The position numbers and the translations under genes were made by a program. Below the pieces are notes generated by a model. The model saw only the letters and a list, made by a program, of their open reading frames with translations. It was not told the DNA's origin and did no database searches. From contig CACZLA010000008.1 in assembly GCA_902781895.1 (NCBI GenBank), forward strand, positions 1 to 58,895: a stretch of 58,895 bases of DNA. Direction: 5' to 3'. This DNA comes from an uncultured Lachnospiraceae bacterium. Lineage in GTDB: Bacteria; Bacillota; Clostridia; Lachnospirales; Lachnospiraceae. Shown one piece after another: positions 26,869-34,948 of this stretch (its first letter is position 1; every line of letters starts with the position of its first letter).

Positions 26869-28290
26869 ATGAGTTATAATTCTGATAATGATAATTATTC
26901 ACCCGAACTTGATTCGGCATTTATAGTTGATGAACCCAGAAGAAGACCCAGACCGGAGGCGCAAAGCCCTCAGTTGCAAAATCCTATGGGACGTCAGCAG
27001 CAGTCAGGTCAGAAATCAGCTCAGCAGGGACAGCCAAGGCGTCCGCAGCAACAGTCAGGACAGAGACCAACTCAGCAGGGACAACCAAGAAGACCTCAGT
27101 CTCAGGGTGGACAGCCGAGAAGACAGGGACCGCAGAATCCGCTTCCGGAAGAAGAGTATTATGAAAGACCTGTCAGAAAGACGAGGATTTATGATCCCGA
27201 TCAGGCGGTCAGCGATGAGCAGTTTCTGGAGTCTTATGAAGAGGAAAGAGTAGACAGAAAAAGACGTTCGGGTGGCGGGAACGGAAAAGGTAAAGGTCCA
27301 ACCGGCAGAGGAGGAGCAGAGCTGGAAGACGATACAAGACGACCTTCAAATAAAAAGGGTCATAAGAAAAAGAAAAAGCATAGAGTTCTGAAGATAATAC
27401 TTCTTGTACTTCTGGTACTGGTTTTACTCTTCGGATTTGCCATCTGGAATATAACCCGAAAATTTGATCATATAGATACAGCGGTTTCAAAGAGAAGTGA
27501 CTCTATGAAACATGATGTAATAAATATTCTTCTTGTGGGTGAGGATGCGAGAGAAGGTCAGGAAGGCCAGAGAACAGATACTATAATTCTTTTCTCCATC
27601 AACAGGAAGAAGAATATAACCACCATGACATCGATCATGAGAGATACCTATGTAAATATTCCGGGATATGGCGGCAACAGAATAAATGCAGCTTATGCCT
27701 ATGGAGGACTGGATCTCCTTGATCAGACCATAGAAGAAAACTTCGGAATAACCATAGACGGAAATGCCATAGTTAACTTTGATGGTTTCCTCGAAGCTAT
27801 GGCGGCTGTAGGATCTTTGGAAATAGACCTTACTGCGGAAGAAGCGCAGTATATGAATGAGAATCCTGCACTTGGATCCAACAATGATGAATCCGATGAG
27901 GTATGGAATCTAACGGAAGGTGTGAATGAGCTCACACCGAGTCAGATACTTTGTTATTCCAGAATGAGATATGTAGGGAACTCCGACTGGGACAGAACAG
28001 AGAGACAGCGTAAGGTTATAGCGGCAGTCGCAGGTCAGGTAAAGCATGGACATTTTATAAACGGATATAAGGTTGCAAGCAAGGCAGCACCATATATCAA
28101 AACAGACCTTAAGACCGGTGGTATGATGAAGCTTGCCTGGGGAATGATCTTCGGAAAAGAGCAGGATACGCATCTGATTCCTGTAGAGGGAACATACTAT
28201 CCTGACAATATAAACGGAATGGCAGTTCTGGTACCGGATATAGAAGCAAATAAATCATATCTTCAGAAGTATATTAACGGAGAAGAATAA
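26869..28290 (+). CDS. LytR-CpsA-Psr (LCP) family protein
   Basis: 473 residues with AGGAGG upstream. The N-terminal 165 residues are a cytoplasmic disordered region rich in Gln, Pro and Arg with repeated GQPRRPQ/QSGQ units, then a Lys/His run (KKKKKHR). One membrane helix (about 174-194) leads to the extracellular LCP domain with INILLVGEDARE, RTDTIILFS, MTSIMRDTYVNIPGYG and the Arg motif SRMRYVGNSDWDRTERQRKV. LCP enzymes transfer undecaprenyl-linked glycopolymers to peptidoglycan. The tail is unusually long for the family. A bidirectional terminator follows. Confidence 0.92.
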   Translation: MSYNSDNDNYSPELDSAFIVDEPRRRPRPEAQSPQLQNPMGRQQQSGQKSAQQGQPRRPQQQSGQRPTQQGQPRRPQSQGGQPRRQGPQNPLPEEEYYERPVRKTRIYDPDQAVSDEQFLESYEEERVDRKRRSGGGNGKGKGPTGRGGAELEDDTRRPSNKKGHKKKKKHRVLKIILLVLLVLVLLFGFAIWNITRKFDHIDTAVSKRSDSMKHDVINILLVGEDAREGQEGQRTDTIILFSINRKKNITTMTSIMRDTYVNIPGYGGNRINAAYAYGGLDLLDQTIEENFGITIDGNAIVNFDGFLEAMAAVGSLEIDLTAEEAQYMNENPALGSNNDESDEVWNLTEGVNELTPSQILCYSRMRYVGNSDWDRTERQRKVIAAVAGQVKHGHFINGYKVASKAAPYIKTDLKTGGMMKLAWGMIFGKEQDTHLIPVEGTYYPDNINGMAVLVPDIEANKSYLQKYINGEE

Positions 28291-28291
28291 T

Positions 28292-28354
28292 AAAAAAAGT
28301 AAGTCAGTGGAATGGTGAGATTTATACCTCACACATCCGCTGGCTTACTTTTTT
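28292..28354. terminator. Bidirectional terminator
   Basis: AAAAAAGTAAGTCAGTGG pairs with CCGCTGGCTTACTTTTTT, with an inner GTGAG/CTCAC hairpin. It lies between two convergent genes, with A and T runs on opposite sides, so it can serve both strands. Confidence 0.9.
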
Positions 28355-28374
28355 AGAGTGTATTATATAGAGAA

Positions 28375-29793
28375 TCAATCAAAGGATATGACACCCAGTG
28401 ACATAAGCAGCAGTATAAACAGCAGTACAGGTGATACATATTTCACCATAGCTTTATACAGGGTTCTTCGGTTTGATCTTTCTCCGTTCTTTGTTATCTC
28501 GTCCAGTACATAGTTTGTTTTTACAACCCAGCCGATAAGTATGCAGGTAAATATGGCAACCAGAGGCATGAGTATGTTATTACTCATATAATCCATAACA
28601 TCCAGAAGCTGTCCGGTAGCTCCATCTGCCATGTTCGGGAGATGTACGTCAATAAAGAAGTGGCTGCTTCCGTCAAAGCCTCTGCATACTGCAATACCGA
28701 TTAAAAGAGCAAGTACTGTTTCAATGATAGTTGATACCTGACGTGATGCTTTGAACTTATCTATAATACTTGAAACAACAGCCTCAAGTATTGATATAGC
28801 ACTTGTGATAGCCGCAAACAGTACCATGGCAAAGAATAGAGCACCGACTACATTTCCTATGGATCCCATTTGCATGAATACCTTCGGAAGTGATACAAAC
28901 ATGAGAGATGGTCCTGAAGCACTCAGTCCTTCCTTACCCATGAATACATATACAGCCGGTATGATCATGATTCCGGCAAGAAATGCAACAGCCGTATCAA
29001 ATATCTCTATCTGATTGATGGATTTTACCAGATTATCTTCGTCCCGGACATATGAACCATAGGCTATCATGATTCCCATGGCAACCGACAGGCTGTAGAA
29101 CAGCTGTCCCATGGCATCAACTATGGTGATACCGAATTGCTTCAGAGTTACGTCCTTCATATCGGGAATAAACAGAATCTTCAGTCCCTGAAGTCCTGTT
29201 CTTGTTGTGTTATCATCTGCTGTCTTTGATAATGTAAGAGAGTAGATGGCGATTCCTATAACGAGAACCAGGAGCAGAGGCATTACTATTTTTGAAAATT
29301 TTTCAATTCCCTTTTCAACACCTATAAAGATAATGATGGCACATACTACTATAAATATGATGAGCATAGCATTTGGCTGGGTTTTATCAGTGATAAAACT
29401 GCCGAAATATTCATCGTTTGTTGCATCCTGACCGTGACCGGTTACAAATGCCAAAAAGTATTTGAGTACCCATCCGCCTATTACACAGTAGTATGGCATG
29501 ATGATAAATGGTACGAAGCTCGCTATGATACCGAGCCAGCCCCATTTCTTATGAACCTTACCATAAGCTGTAAGGGGGCTTTGTTTTGTTTTTCTTCCGA
29601 TAGCTGTTTCCGATGTCAGCATGGCAAAGCCGAATGTAAGAGCCAGCATCAGATATATAGCAAGAAAAAGTCCACCTCCGTCCTTTGCGGCAAGATATGG
29701 GAATCTCCATATATTACCGAGTCCTACTGCACTTCCCGCAGCGGCCAGCACAAATCCCAGTGAACCTTTAAACGAGCTTCTTGATTGTTCCAT
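28375..29793 (-). CDS. Neurotransmitter:sodium symporter family (NSS) transporter
   Basis: 472 residues with about 11-12 helices of the LeuT fold. The diagnostic N-terminal segment FVLAAAGSAVGLGNIWRFPY (15-34) holds the unwound TM1 and the Na1/Na2 ligands. A second conserved stretch is FYSLSVAMGIMIAYGSY. Bacterial NSS proteins import amino acids with Na+. The specific substrate cannot be assigned from sequence. AAAGGGG precedes the start. It is transcribed alone from the promoter at 29859-29887 through a leader with a long inverted repeat. Confidence 0.95.
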   Translation of the reverse strand: MEQSRSSFKGSLGFVLAAAGSAVGLGNIWRFPYLAAKDGGGLFLAIYLMLALTFGFAMLTSETAIGRKTKQSPLTAYGKVHKKWGWLGIIASFVPFIIMPYYCVIGGWVLKYFLAFVTGHGQDATNDEYFGSFITDKTQPNAMLIIFIVVCAIIIFIGVEKGIEKFSKIVMPLLLVLVIGIAIYSLTLSKTADDNTTRTGLQGLKILFIPDMKDVTLKQFGITIVDAMGQLFYSLSVAMGIMIAYGSYVRDEDNLVKSINQIEIFDTAVAFLAGIMIIPAVYVFMGKEGLSASGPSLMFVSLPKVFMQMGSIGNVVGALFFAMVLFAAITSAISILEAVVSSIIDKFKASRQVSTIIETVLALLIGIAVCRGFDGSSHFFIDVHLPNMADGATGQLLDVMDYMSNNILMPLVAIFTCILIGWVVKTNYVLDEITKNGERSNRRTLYKAMVKYVSPVLLFILLLMSLGVISFD

Positions 29794-29828
29794 GACTAAT
29801 CATTTCCCCTTTGATTATAAGATATGGA

Positions 29829-29887
29829 TGTCAAAATTGCCTTTTGACACCATATGACATTTTAGTGGCTTATGATTGTTTTGTCAA
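29829..29887 (-). promoter_or_regulatory. NSS promoter and leader inverted repeat
   Basis: On the minus strand TTGACA (29882-29887), a 17-base spacer and TAAAAT (29859-29864) are followed by TGTCATATGGTGTCAAAAGG (29840-29859). TGTCAAAA and TTTTGACA (29842-29849 and 29829-29836) form a perfect 8-bp inverted repeat with a 5-base loop, extended outward by ATATGG/CCATAT. It could be an operator or an RNA hairpin in the leader. Confidence 0.72.
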
Positions 29888-29949
29888 ACTATTATATATA
29901 GTTAAGAAAATGCAGTAAAATGGTTAATAATATTAATAATTTTTGTTTG

Positions 29950-29976
29950 TTAGCACTCGGGCTTGACGAGTGCTAA
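29950..29976 (+). promoter_or_regulatory. CIRCE operator (HrcA site)
   Basis: TTAGCACTC (29950-29958), nine bases, then GAGTGCTAA (29968-29976): an exact CIRCE element. HrcA binding here represses class I heat-shock genes. The promoter -35 lies inside the element. Confidence 0.97.
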
Positions 29977-29991
29977 CAAAAGTGGTATAAC
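29963..29991 (+). promoter_or_regulatory. Sigma-A promoter of hsp20 overlapping CIRCE
   Basis: TTGACG (29963-29968), a 17-base spacer and TATAAC (29986-29991). The -35 occupies the CIRCE spacer and the first base of its right arm, so bound HrcA would block RNA polymerase directly. The leader carries a perfect GGAATCA/TGATTCC hairpin near 30002-30021 before the AAAGGAGG site. Confidence 0.88.
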
Positions 29992-30055
29992 ATACTCAGA
30001 AGGAATCAAAAAGGTGATTCCGAACTAATATCATATGGCAAAGGAGGAATGAGTT

Positions 30056-30523
30056 ATGTATATGCCAAGTGTATTTAGAGATTATTTATTTGATGACTGG
30101 TTTGGATTTCCGGAGTTCCCTGATATGAAGAATACAGAGAAGAAGCTTTACGGAAGAAGAGCTGACAGGCTCATGAAAACCGATGTCCGCGATAAAGAGA
30201 ATTCTTATGAGGTGGATATTGATCTCCCCGGATTTAAGAAAGAAGATATACAGGTGGATCTGGAAAACGGATACCTTACCATCAAAGCCGAGAAGAGTCT
30301 TGAAAAGGAAACAAATGACGCAGGCAAGACCAAAGAGAAAGAAAATGATAAGTATATAAGAAGAGAACGTTACTCGGGATCAATGCAAAGATCTTTCTAT
30401 GTGGGTGATGCTGTAATGGAGGATGATATAAAAGCAGCATTTAAGCACGGAGTGCTCAGCCTGTCTATTCCAAAGAAAAAGCAGGAAATACCTCAGAAGA
30501 GTAGGATTCTTATTGAGGGATGA
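30056..30523 (+). CDS. Small heat-shock protein, Hsp20/alpha-crystallin family
   Basis: 155 residues. The N-terminal part is MYMPSVFRDYLFDDWFGFPE, and the alpha-crystallin domain runs from about 40 to 140 with DVRDKENSYEVDIDLPGFKKED-type start, ERYSGSMQRSFYV and the closing GVLSLSIPKK. The protein holds unfolding proteins as an ATP-independent chaperone. Control by HrcA through CIRCE is visible upstream. It is expressed alone and ended by a terminator at 30544. Confidence 0.96.
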   Translation: MYMPSVFRDYLFDDWFGFPEFPDMKNTEKKLYGRRADRLMKTDVRDKENSYEVDIDLPGFKKEDIQVDLENGYLTIKAEKSLEKETNDAGKTKEKENDKYIRRERYSGSMQRSFYVGDAVMEDDIKAAFKHGVLSLSIPKKKQEIPQKSRILIEG

Positions 30524-30543
30524 TAAAACATTAGTTAAGGGAA

Positions 30544-30580
30544 ACGGTCGGAGAGAATTATCTCTCCGGCTGTTTTTTTA
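30544..30580 (+). terminator. Intrinsic terminator after hsp20
   Basis: ACGGTCGGAGAGA pairs with TCTCTCCGGCTGT (two G-U pairs) and is followed by a run of seven T. Confidence 0.88.
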
Positions 30581-30659
30581 TTTATAGTATTTACTGCAAG
30601 CCGGAACGCATATGTAAAAAAAAGAAAAAGGGAATATGACAAAAAATTGAAAAAGGGGG

Positions 30660-30722
30660 TTGACAAAATCATAAATCAGGTTTAATATGTTCACGAAATA
30701 CAGATGATATGAATTTCACGAA
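30660..30722 (+). promoter_or_regulatory. Promoter and repeated operator of the sugar ABC operon
   Basis: TTGACA (30660-30665), a 17-base spacer and TAATAT (30683-30688). TTCACGAA occurs at 30690-30697 and again at 30715-30722. The wider region TGTTCACGAAAT ... ATTTCACGAACA is also an imperfect inverted repeat. The position at the transcription start fits a repressor site of a sugar regulator. No regulator gene is adjacent. Confidence 0.72.
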
Positions 30723-30728
30723 CAAAAT

Positions 30729-31622
30729 ATGAAAGAGAAAATCATGAACAAAGCAAAGGCAAAAAAGAATCTGACTATTCTGCTGTTTATCATTCCGGCT
30801 ATGGTGCCGATGGTAGCATTCTGGATATATCCCATATTAAAGAGTGGCTGGCTCAGTTTTACGGATTGGGACTACATGTCACCGAATTACAATTATGTGG
30901 GAATCGAAAACTACTCAAGTGTAATTTCAAATGACGGTTTCTGGTCAGCTCTCAGTAATACATTTTTATTTGCCATAGGAACGATCATTCCTACCATTGT
31001 GATTGGTCTTTTCCTTGCACTTCTTTTAAATAAGAATCTGAGAGGCAGAGCAATATATCGTTTTCTTGTTTTTTCACCATGGATCACTCCGACAGTTGCT
31101 GTTTCCATCGTATGGAGCTGGATATTCGATTCAAAGGGCGGATTTGCAAATCAGCTTCTCGGTTTTATGGGTATTCCGGGTCTTAACTGGCTGACAAGCA
31201 GTGATACAGCACTTATTTCGGTAATAATAGTTACAGTATGGAAGGGTATCGGATACAGCTGTATTTTCTACCTTGTAGCTTTTGATAAGATTCCTGAGGA
31301 TAGATATGAGGCAGCTGCCCTGGATGGAGCCGGCTTCTGGAAAAAACTCAGATATATAACGATCCCTGGAATCTCACCGACTACATTTTTCCTTACGATA
31401 ATAACTATGGTAGATGCACTTAAGGCCTATGATCAGATACAGATACTGACTCAGGGCGGCCCTTCCGGAAGTACAAGAACGCTTACCTATTTATTCTACC
31501 AGCTGGGATTTGAACAGTTTAAGATGGGTCAGGCCTCAGCTGTGGCAATCATAATAGTGATAATTACAGTGTCACTTTCATTCCTGCAGTTTAAGCTATC
31601 AAAGAAGTGGGTGAATTACTAA
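30729..31622 (+). CDS. Carbohydrate ABC transporter permease, MalF/UgpA type
   Basis: 297 residues from ATG 30729; ATG 30744 is also possible because no good SD separates them. Six helices. The inner-membrane coupling loop EAA motif reads YEAAALDGAGFWKKLRYITIP, and the final segment WVNY ends one base into the next gene. With the next two genes it makes a CUT1-type sugar importer. The ATPase is missing from the operon, as is usual in Firmicutes that share one MsmK-like ATPase. Confidence 0.94.
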   Translation: MKEKIMNKAKAKKNLTILLFIIPAMVPMVAFWIYPILKSGWLSFTDWDYMSPNYNYVGIENYSSVISNDGFWSALSNTFLFAIGTIIPTIVIGLFLALLLNKNLRGRAIYRFLVFSPWITPTVAVSIVWSWIFDSKGGFANQLLGFMGIPGLNWLTSSDTALISVIIVTVWKGIGYSCIFYLVAFDKIPEDRYEAAALDGAGFWKKLRYITIPGISPTTFFLTIITMVDALKAYDQIQILTQGGPSGSTRTLTYLFYQLGFEQFKMGQASAVAIIIVIITVSLSFLQFKLSKKWVNY

Positions 31623-32452
31623 TGAAGAAATTAATGACAAACAGTCTGAGACATATGATTCTCTGCCTGATCAGCATAGTGATGATCTTTCCGCTGTTCT
31701 GGATGGTTCTGGGAAGTCTTAAGACCAGTAAAGAGGCGATGAATCCGGAGATGATACTTCCGGATGTGATCCATCTTGAAAATATAATGGATGTGTTTTC
31801 AAACTCACCTCTTCTCAAATATGTATTAAACAGTCTGATAGTTGCACTTGTGGCTACGCTTATTCAGATAATAACAGGTGCTATGCTGGCTTATGCATTT
31901 TCCTTTATGAAGTTTAAAGGGAGAAATATACTCTTCGGAATAGTGATGGCAACTTATATGCTGCCTTCATGTGCAACATATATACCTGCATTTGTAACAC
32001 TTGCAAAGATGGGAATGCTCAATTCGAGAATCGGACTCATTATTTCACAGTGTGTAAGCATATTTGGAATATTCCTGCTCAGGACTGCATTTCTGCAGAT
32101 ACCGTCGGAGCTTATAGAAGCAGCAAAGCTGGATGGAGCAGGTCACTGGAAGATACTGTGGAAGATAGTAATGCCGGTAACAAGATCATCATTTGTTACA
32201 TTCGGACTTATGAGTTTTATATCTCTATATAACAACTATATGTGGCCGTCACTTATCACAAAGGATTCCGACCTGTATCAGGTGGCACAGGGACTCAGGA
32301 GCTTCTTTATAGATGACGGAGCATTTGGAACAAACTGGGCAAAGGTTATGGCAGGAAGTACTATGATAGTCATTCCGCTGCTTATCCTGTTTGCCTTTAC
32401 ACAAAAATGGTTTATATCCGGTCTTGCCGGTGACAGTGGTGTTAAGGGCTGA
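31622..32452 (+). CDS. Carbohydrate ABC transporter permease, MalG/UgpE type
   Basis: The ATG at 31622 overlaps the upstream stop by one base (TAATG), so translation is coupled. The in-frame GTG at 31607 is less likely. 276 residues, six helices, EAA motif IEAAKLDGAGHWKILWKIVMP. It pairs with the 30729 permease. Confidence 0.94.
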   Translation: MKKLMTNSLRHMILCLISIVMIFPLFWMVLGSLKTSKEAMNPEMILPDVIHLENIMDVFSNSPLLKYVLNSLIVALVATLIQIITGAMLAYAFSFMKFKGRNILFGIVMATYMLPSCATYIPAFVTLAKMGMLNSRIGLIISQCVSIFGIFLLRTAFLQIPSELIEAAKLDGAGHWKILWKIVMPVTRSSFVTFGLMSFISLYNNYMWPSLITKDSDLYQVAQGLRSFFIDDGAFGTNWAKVMAGSTMIVIPLLILFAFTQKWFISGLAGDSGVKG

Positions 32453-32531
32453 TGCAATGCAAAGGCTCATTAATATATAAATGTTTATTATTAATAATTC
32501 TTTATTGAGAGAAAGGATGAATGGAAGGATT

Positions 32532-33914
32532 ATGAAGAAATCAAATTTAAACAAAAAGACAGTTAAGAGACTTACAGGAGCAGCGCTCGGTGGTTTTATG
32601 ATGATGAGTGCACTTTCAGGATGTGGTGTCAGCACATCTTCAAACAGCAAGGATGTAAATGCTGAGCAGACAGAGCAGCAGACAACATCAGCTGCAACAG
32701 TTACAGATGCTGAGGGAAGAACTGAGGTTGAGTTCTGGTATGCAGGCGGAAAGACAGCAGTTGGCGTTGTTCAGGATATAGTTGATGATTACAATGCATC
32801 ACAGGATAAATATTTTGTAAAGACTGTAACTATGGCAGACTATGATGAGACTTATCAAAAGATCCAGGCCGGTATCGCCGGAGATGTGGCTCCTGATCTG
32901 GCACTTCTGGAGGTTGATGCCGCAAGAAATCTTGCAGATAAGGATCTTCTGACAGATCTGTCACCACTTATGGATGCAGATAGTGATTTTGCAAAGGATG
33001 ATTATCTTAAGGTTTATTTTGATCAGGGTGTTGACGGTGAAAAGGTATATGCTATGCCTGCTTATGGTACAACACAGGTTATGTACTACAATAAAGAAGT
33101 ATTCGAGAAGGCAGGTATAAATCCTGAAGACATCAAGACATGGAAAGAGCTTGCCGATGTATCAAAGAAGATAAAGGATGAAGGTTATGCAACATATGGC
33201 TGGGAGCCGATGTGGGGAGAAGATAACCTTATAGACTTTGCATTATCAAATGGTGGTAAGGTACTCAGCGATGATGGAAAAACAGTTACGATCAACACAG
33301 ACGAGTGGGTTGAGGCCTGGGAAGATATGCGTACATGGATAAATGATGATAAGATCATGGCTGTTCATTCAGGTGGACAGGGCTGGGAATACTGGTATGA
33401 CACAATGGATGATGCAGTTGATGGAACAGCAGGTGGTTATGTAGGTTCCAGTGGTGATCAGGCAGACCTTGACTTTACAAAGGTTGGTGCTATGGAGCAG
33501 CCTGCATGGGATGATGACAGTGAGTCAGCTCCTTCAGCAGAGGCAAAGCAGCTTGTATCTATAGCCGGTTCATCAGATGATGAAAAGCAGGGAGCTTATG
33601 AGTTCATGAAGTTCTTTACATCACCTGACAATCAGGCACTCTGGTCAGTAAAGACAGGATATGTTGCAGTAAGACAGTCAGCTCGTGACAGTGAGACATT
33701 CAAGAGCTATGAAGCAGATCATCCTGAAATACTTGTACCGCTTTCACAGTCATCTCATGCATCAGTAAGACCTGTTGACCCTACAGGTGGAGAGATATAT
33801 GATGCATTAAAGATTGCTGCTGATAAGGTTGAGCTTGAAGGTGTTCCTGCAAAGGAAGCACTTGATGAGGCTCAGGAGACAGCTCAGAAGGCACTTGATA
33901 AGGTTCAGAAATAA
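32532..33914 (+). CDS. Sugar ABC transporter substrate-binding lipoprotein
   Basis: The start at 32532 has GGAAGG just upstream; longer frames from 32481 or 32517 add a non-signal-like segment. About 460 residues. The signal peptide ends at a lipobox LSGC, followed by a Ser/Thr/Glu-rich linker and a type 1 extracellular solute-binding fold (VEFWYAGGKTAVGVVQDIVDDYNAS ... KEVFEKAGINPEDIKTWKEL). It captures an oligosaccharide or monosaccharide, identity unknown. Acidic throughout. Placement after both permeases is the reverse of the commonest order. Confidence 0.94.
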   Translation: MKKSNLNKKTVKRLTGAALGGFMMMSALSGCGVSTSSNSKDVNAEQTEQQTTSAATVTDAEGRTEVEFWYAGGKTAVGVVQDIVDDYNASQDKYFVKTVTMADYDETYQKIQAGIAGDVAPDLALLEVDAARNLADKDLLTDLSPLMDADSDFAKDDYLKVYFDQGVDGEKVYAMPAYGTTQVMYYNKEVFEKAGINPEDIKTWKELADVSKKIKDEGYATYGWEPMWGEDNLIDFALSNGGKVLSDDGKTVTINTDEWVEAWEDMRTWINDDKIMAVHSGGQGWEYWYDTMDDAVDGTAGGYVGSSGDQADLDFTKVGAMEQPAWDDDSESAPSAEAKQLVSIAGSSDDEKQGAYEFMKFFTSPDNQALWSVKTGYVAVRQSARDSETFKSYEADHPEILVPLSQSSHASVRPVDPTGGEIYDALKIAADKVELEGVPAKEALDEAQETAQKALDKVQK

Positions 33915-33951
33915 GGCCTTTATATAAACACAAAAAAACTCCCGGAATATT

Positions 33952-33984
33952 AAGGACGTCGGAAATTATCCGGCGTTCTTTTAT
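33952..33984 (+). terminator. Intrinsic terminator after the sugar ABC operon
   Basis: GGACGTCGGA pairs with TCCGGCGTTC (G-U pairs allowed), then TTTTATT. It separates the importer from the patatin-led unit, whose -10 is probably TATAAT at about 34001. Confidence 0.8.
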
Positions 33985-34082
33985 TATGTCAAAAATTGTA
34001 GTATAATTATTTAGTTATACAGATTATGTATAACTGATATTCTGAAGGATTAAGTGTATTTATAAAAGATAGGAGATAAGAT

Positions 34083-34946
34083 ATGTCATTAGGTTTGGTT
34101 CTTGAAGGCGGCGGTATGCGTGGTATTTATACCTCCGGAGTACTTGATGAGATGCTTTTAAATGGAATAAAGGTTGATGGTCTGATAGGTGTTTCTGCCG
34201 GAATTATTCATGGGATTTCCTATGTATCCGAGCAGTTTGCGAGAAATATCAGATACTTTGTAAAATACAGATCCGATAAAAGATTTATGAGTTTTTCCAA
34301 TATCTTCAAGACGGGAGATATCTGTGATGAGCAGTTCTGCTATCATGACATTCCGGATCAGCTTTATCCTTTTGATTATGATACATTCAGGAAGAATGCA
34401 AGTAAGTCCATAAAGGTTTATTCGGTTGCGTCAAATCTTGAGACCGGAAAGGCTGATTATCTCAGAATATACGATGTGAAGGAAAATGTGGATGCTATAA
34501 GAGCGTCAGCTTCACTTCCCCTTGTTTCAAGAATAGTTGAATATAATGGAATTAAATATCTGGATGGCGGTTCCACTGACAGTATTCCCCTTAAGGGAAT
34601 GCAGGAGCTGGGCTTTGAGAATAACATAGTTGTCTTTACGAGACCTGAAGGTTATCAGAAGAAGCCTGACAGAAGTATGTTTCTAATGAACAGAAAATAT
34701 AAGTATTTTCCCAAGTATCTTGAGGCCTGCAGGGACAGACATATCATGTATAACAAAGAGCTGGAGTATATTGACGGATGTGAAAAGGAAGGAACAGCAT
34801 TTGTTATAAGGCCAAGCAGGACCATAAAGATTTCCAGATCTGAAAAGGATATTGAAGTTATAAAGAAAATGTATAAGCTGGGAAGATTTGATGCTAAAAA
34901 TTGTATGGAAGAACTGAAACAATATATAGAAGAGAAGAGGAAATAA
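34083..34946 (+). CDS. Patatin-like phospholipase
   Basis: 287 residues with AGGAGAT upstream. The oxyanion-hole motif is LEGGGMRGIY (7-16), the nucleophile elbow GVSAG (36-40, Ser38) and the dyad Asp161 lies in YLDGGSTDS. This is the YjjU-like soluble group, acting as a lipid acyl hydrolase on membrane or exogenous lipids; the natural substrate is unknown. It is the first gene of a tightly spaced set with the esterase (2-nt gap) and the EAL protein. Confidence 0.93.
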   Translation: MSLGLVLEGGGMRGIYTSGVLDEMLLNGIKVDGLIGVSAGIIHGISYVSEQFARNIRYFVKYRSDKRFMSFSNIFKTGDICDEQFCYHDIPDQLYPFDYDTFRKNASKSIKVYSVASNLETGKADYLRIYDVKENVDAIRASASLPLVSRIVEYNGIKYLDGGSTDSIPLKGMQELGFENNIVVFTRPEGYQKKPDRSMFLMNRKYKYFPKYLEACRDRHIMYNKELEYIDGCEKEGTAFVIRPSRTIKISRSEKDIEVIKKMYKLGRFDAKNCMEELKQYIEEKRK

Positions 34947-34948
34947 TA

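Noticed and set aside
26927-27253. Arg/Asp/Ser-rich frame overlapping the LCP gene
   Set aside because: It is an alternative frame through the low-complexity Gln/Arg N-terminus, with no ribosome site.
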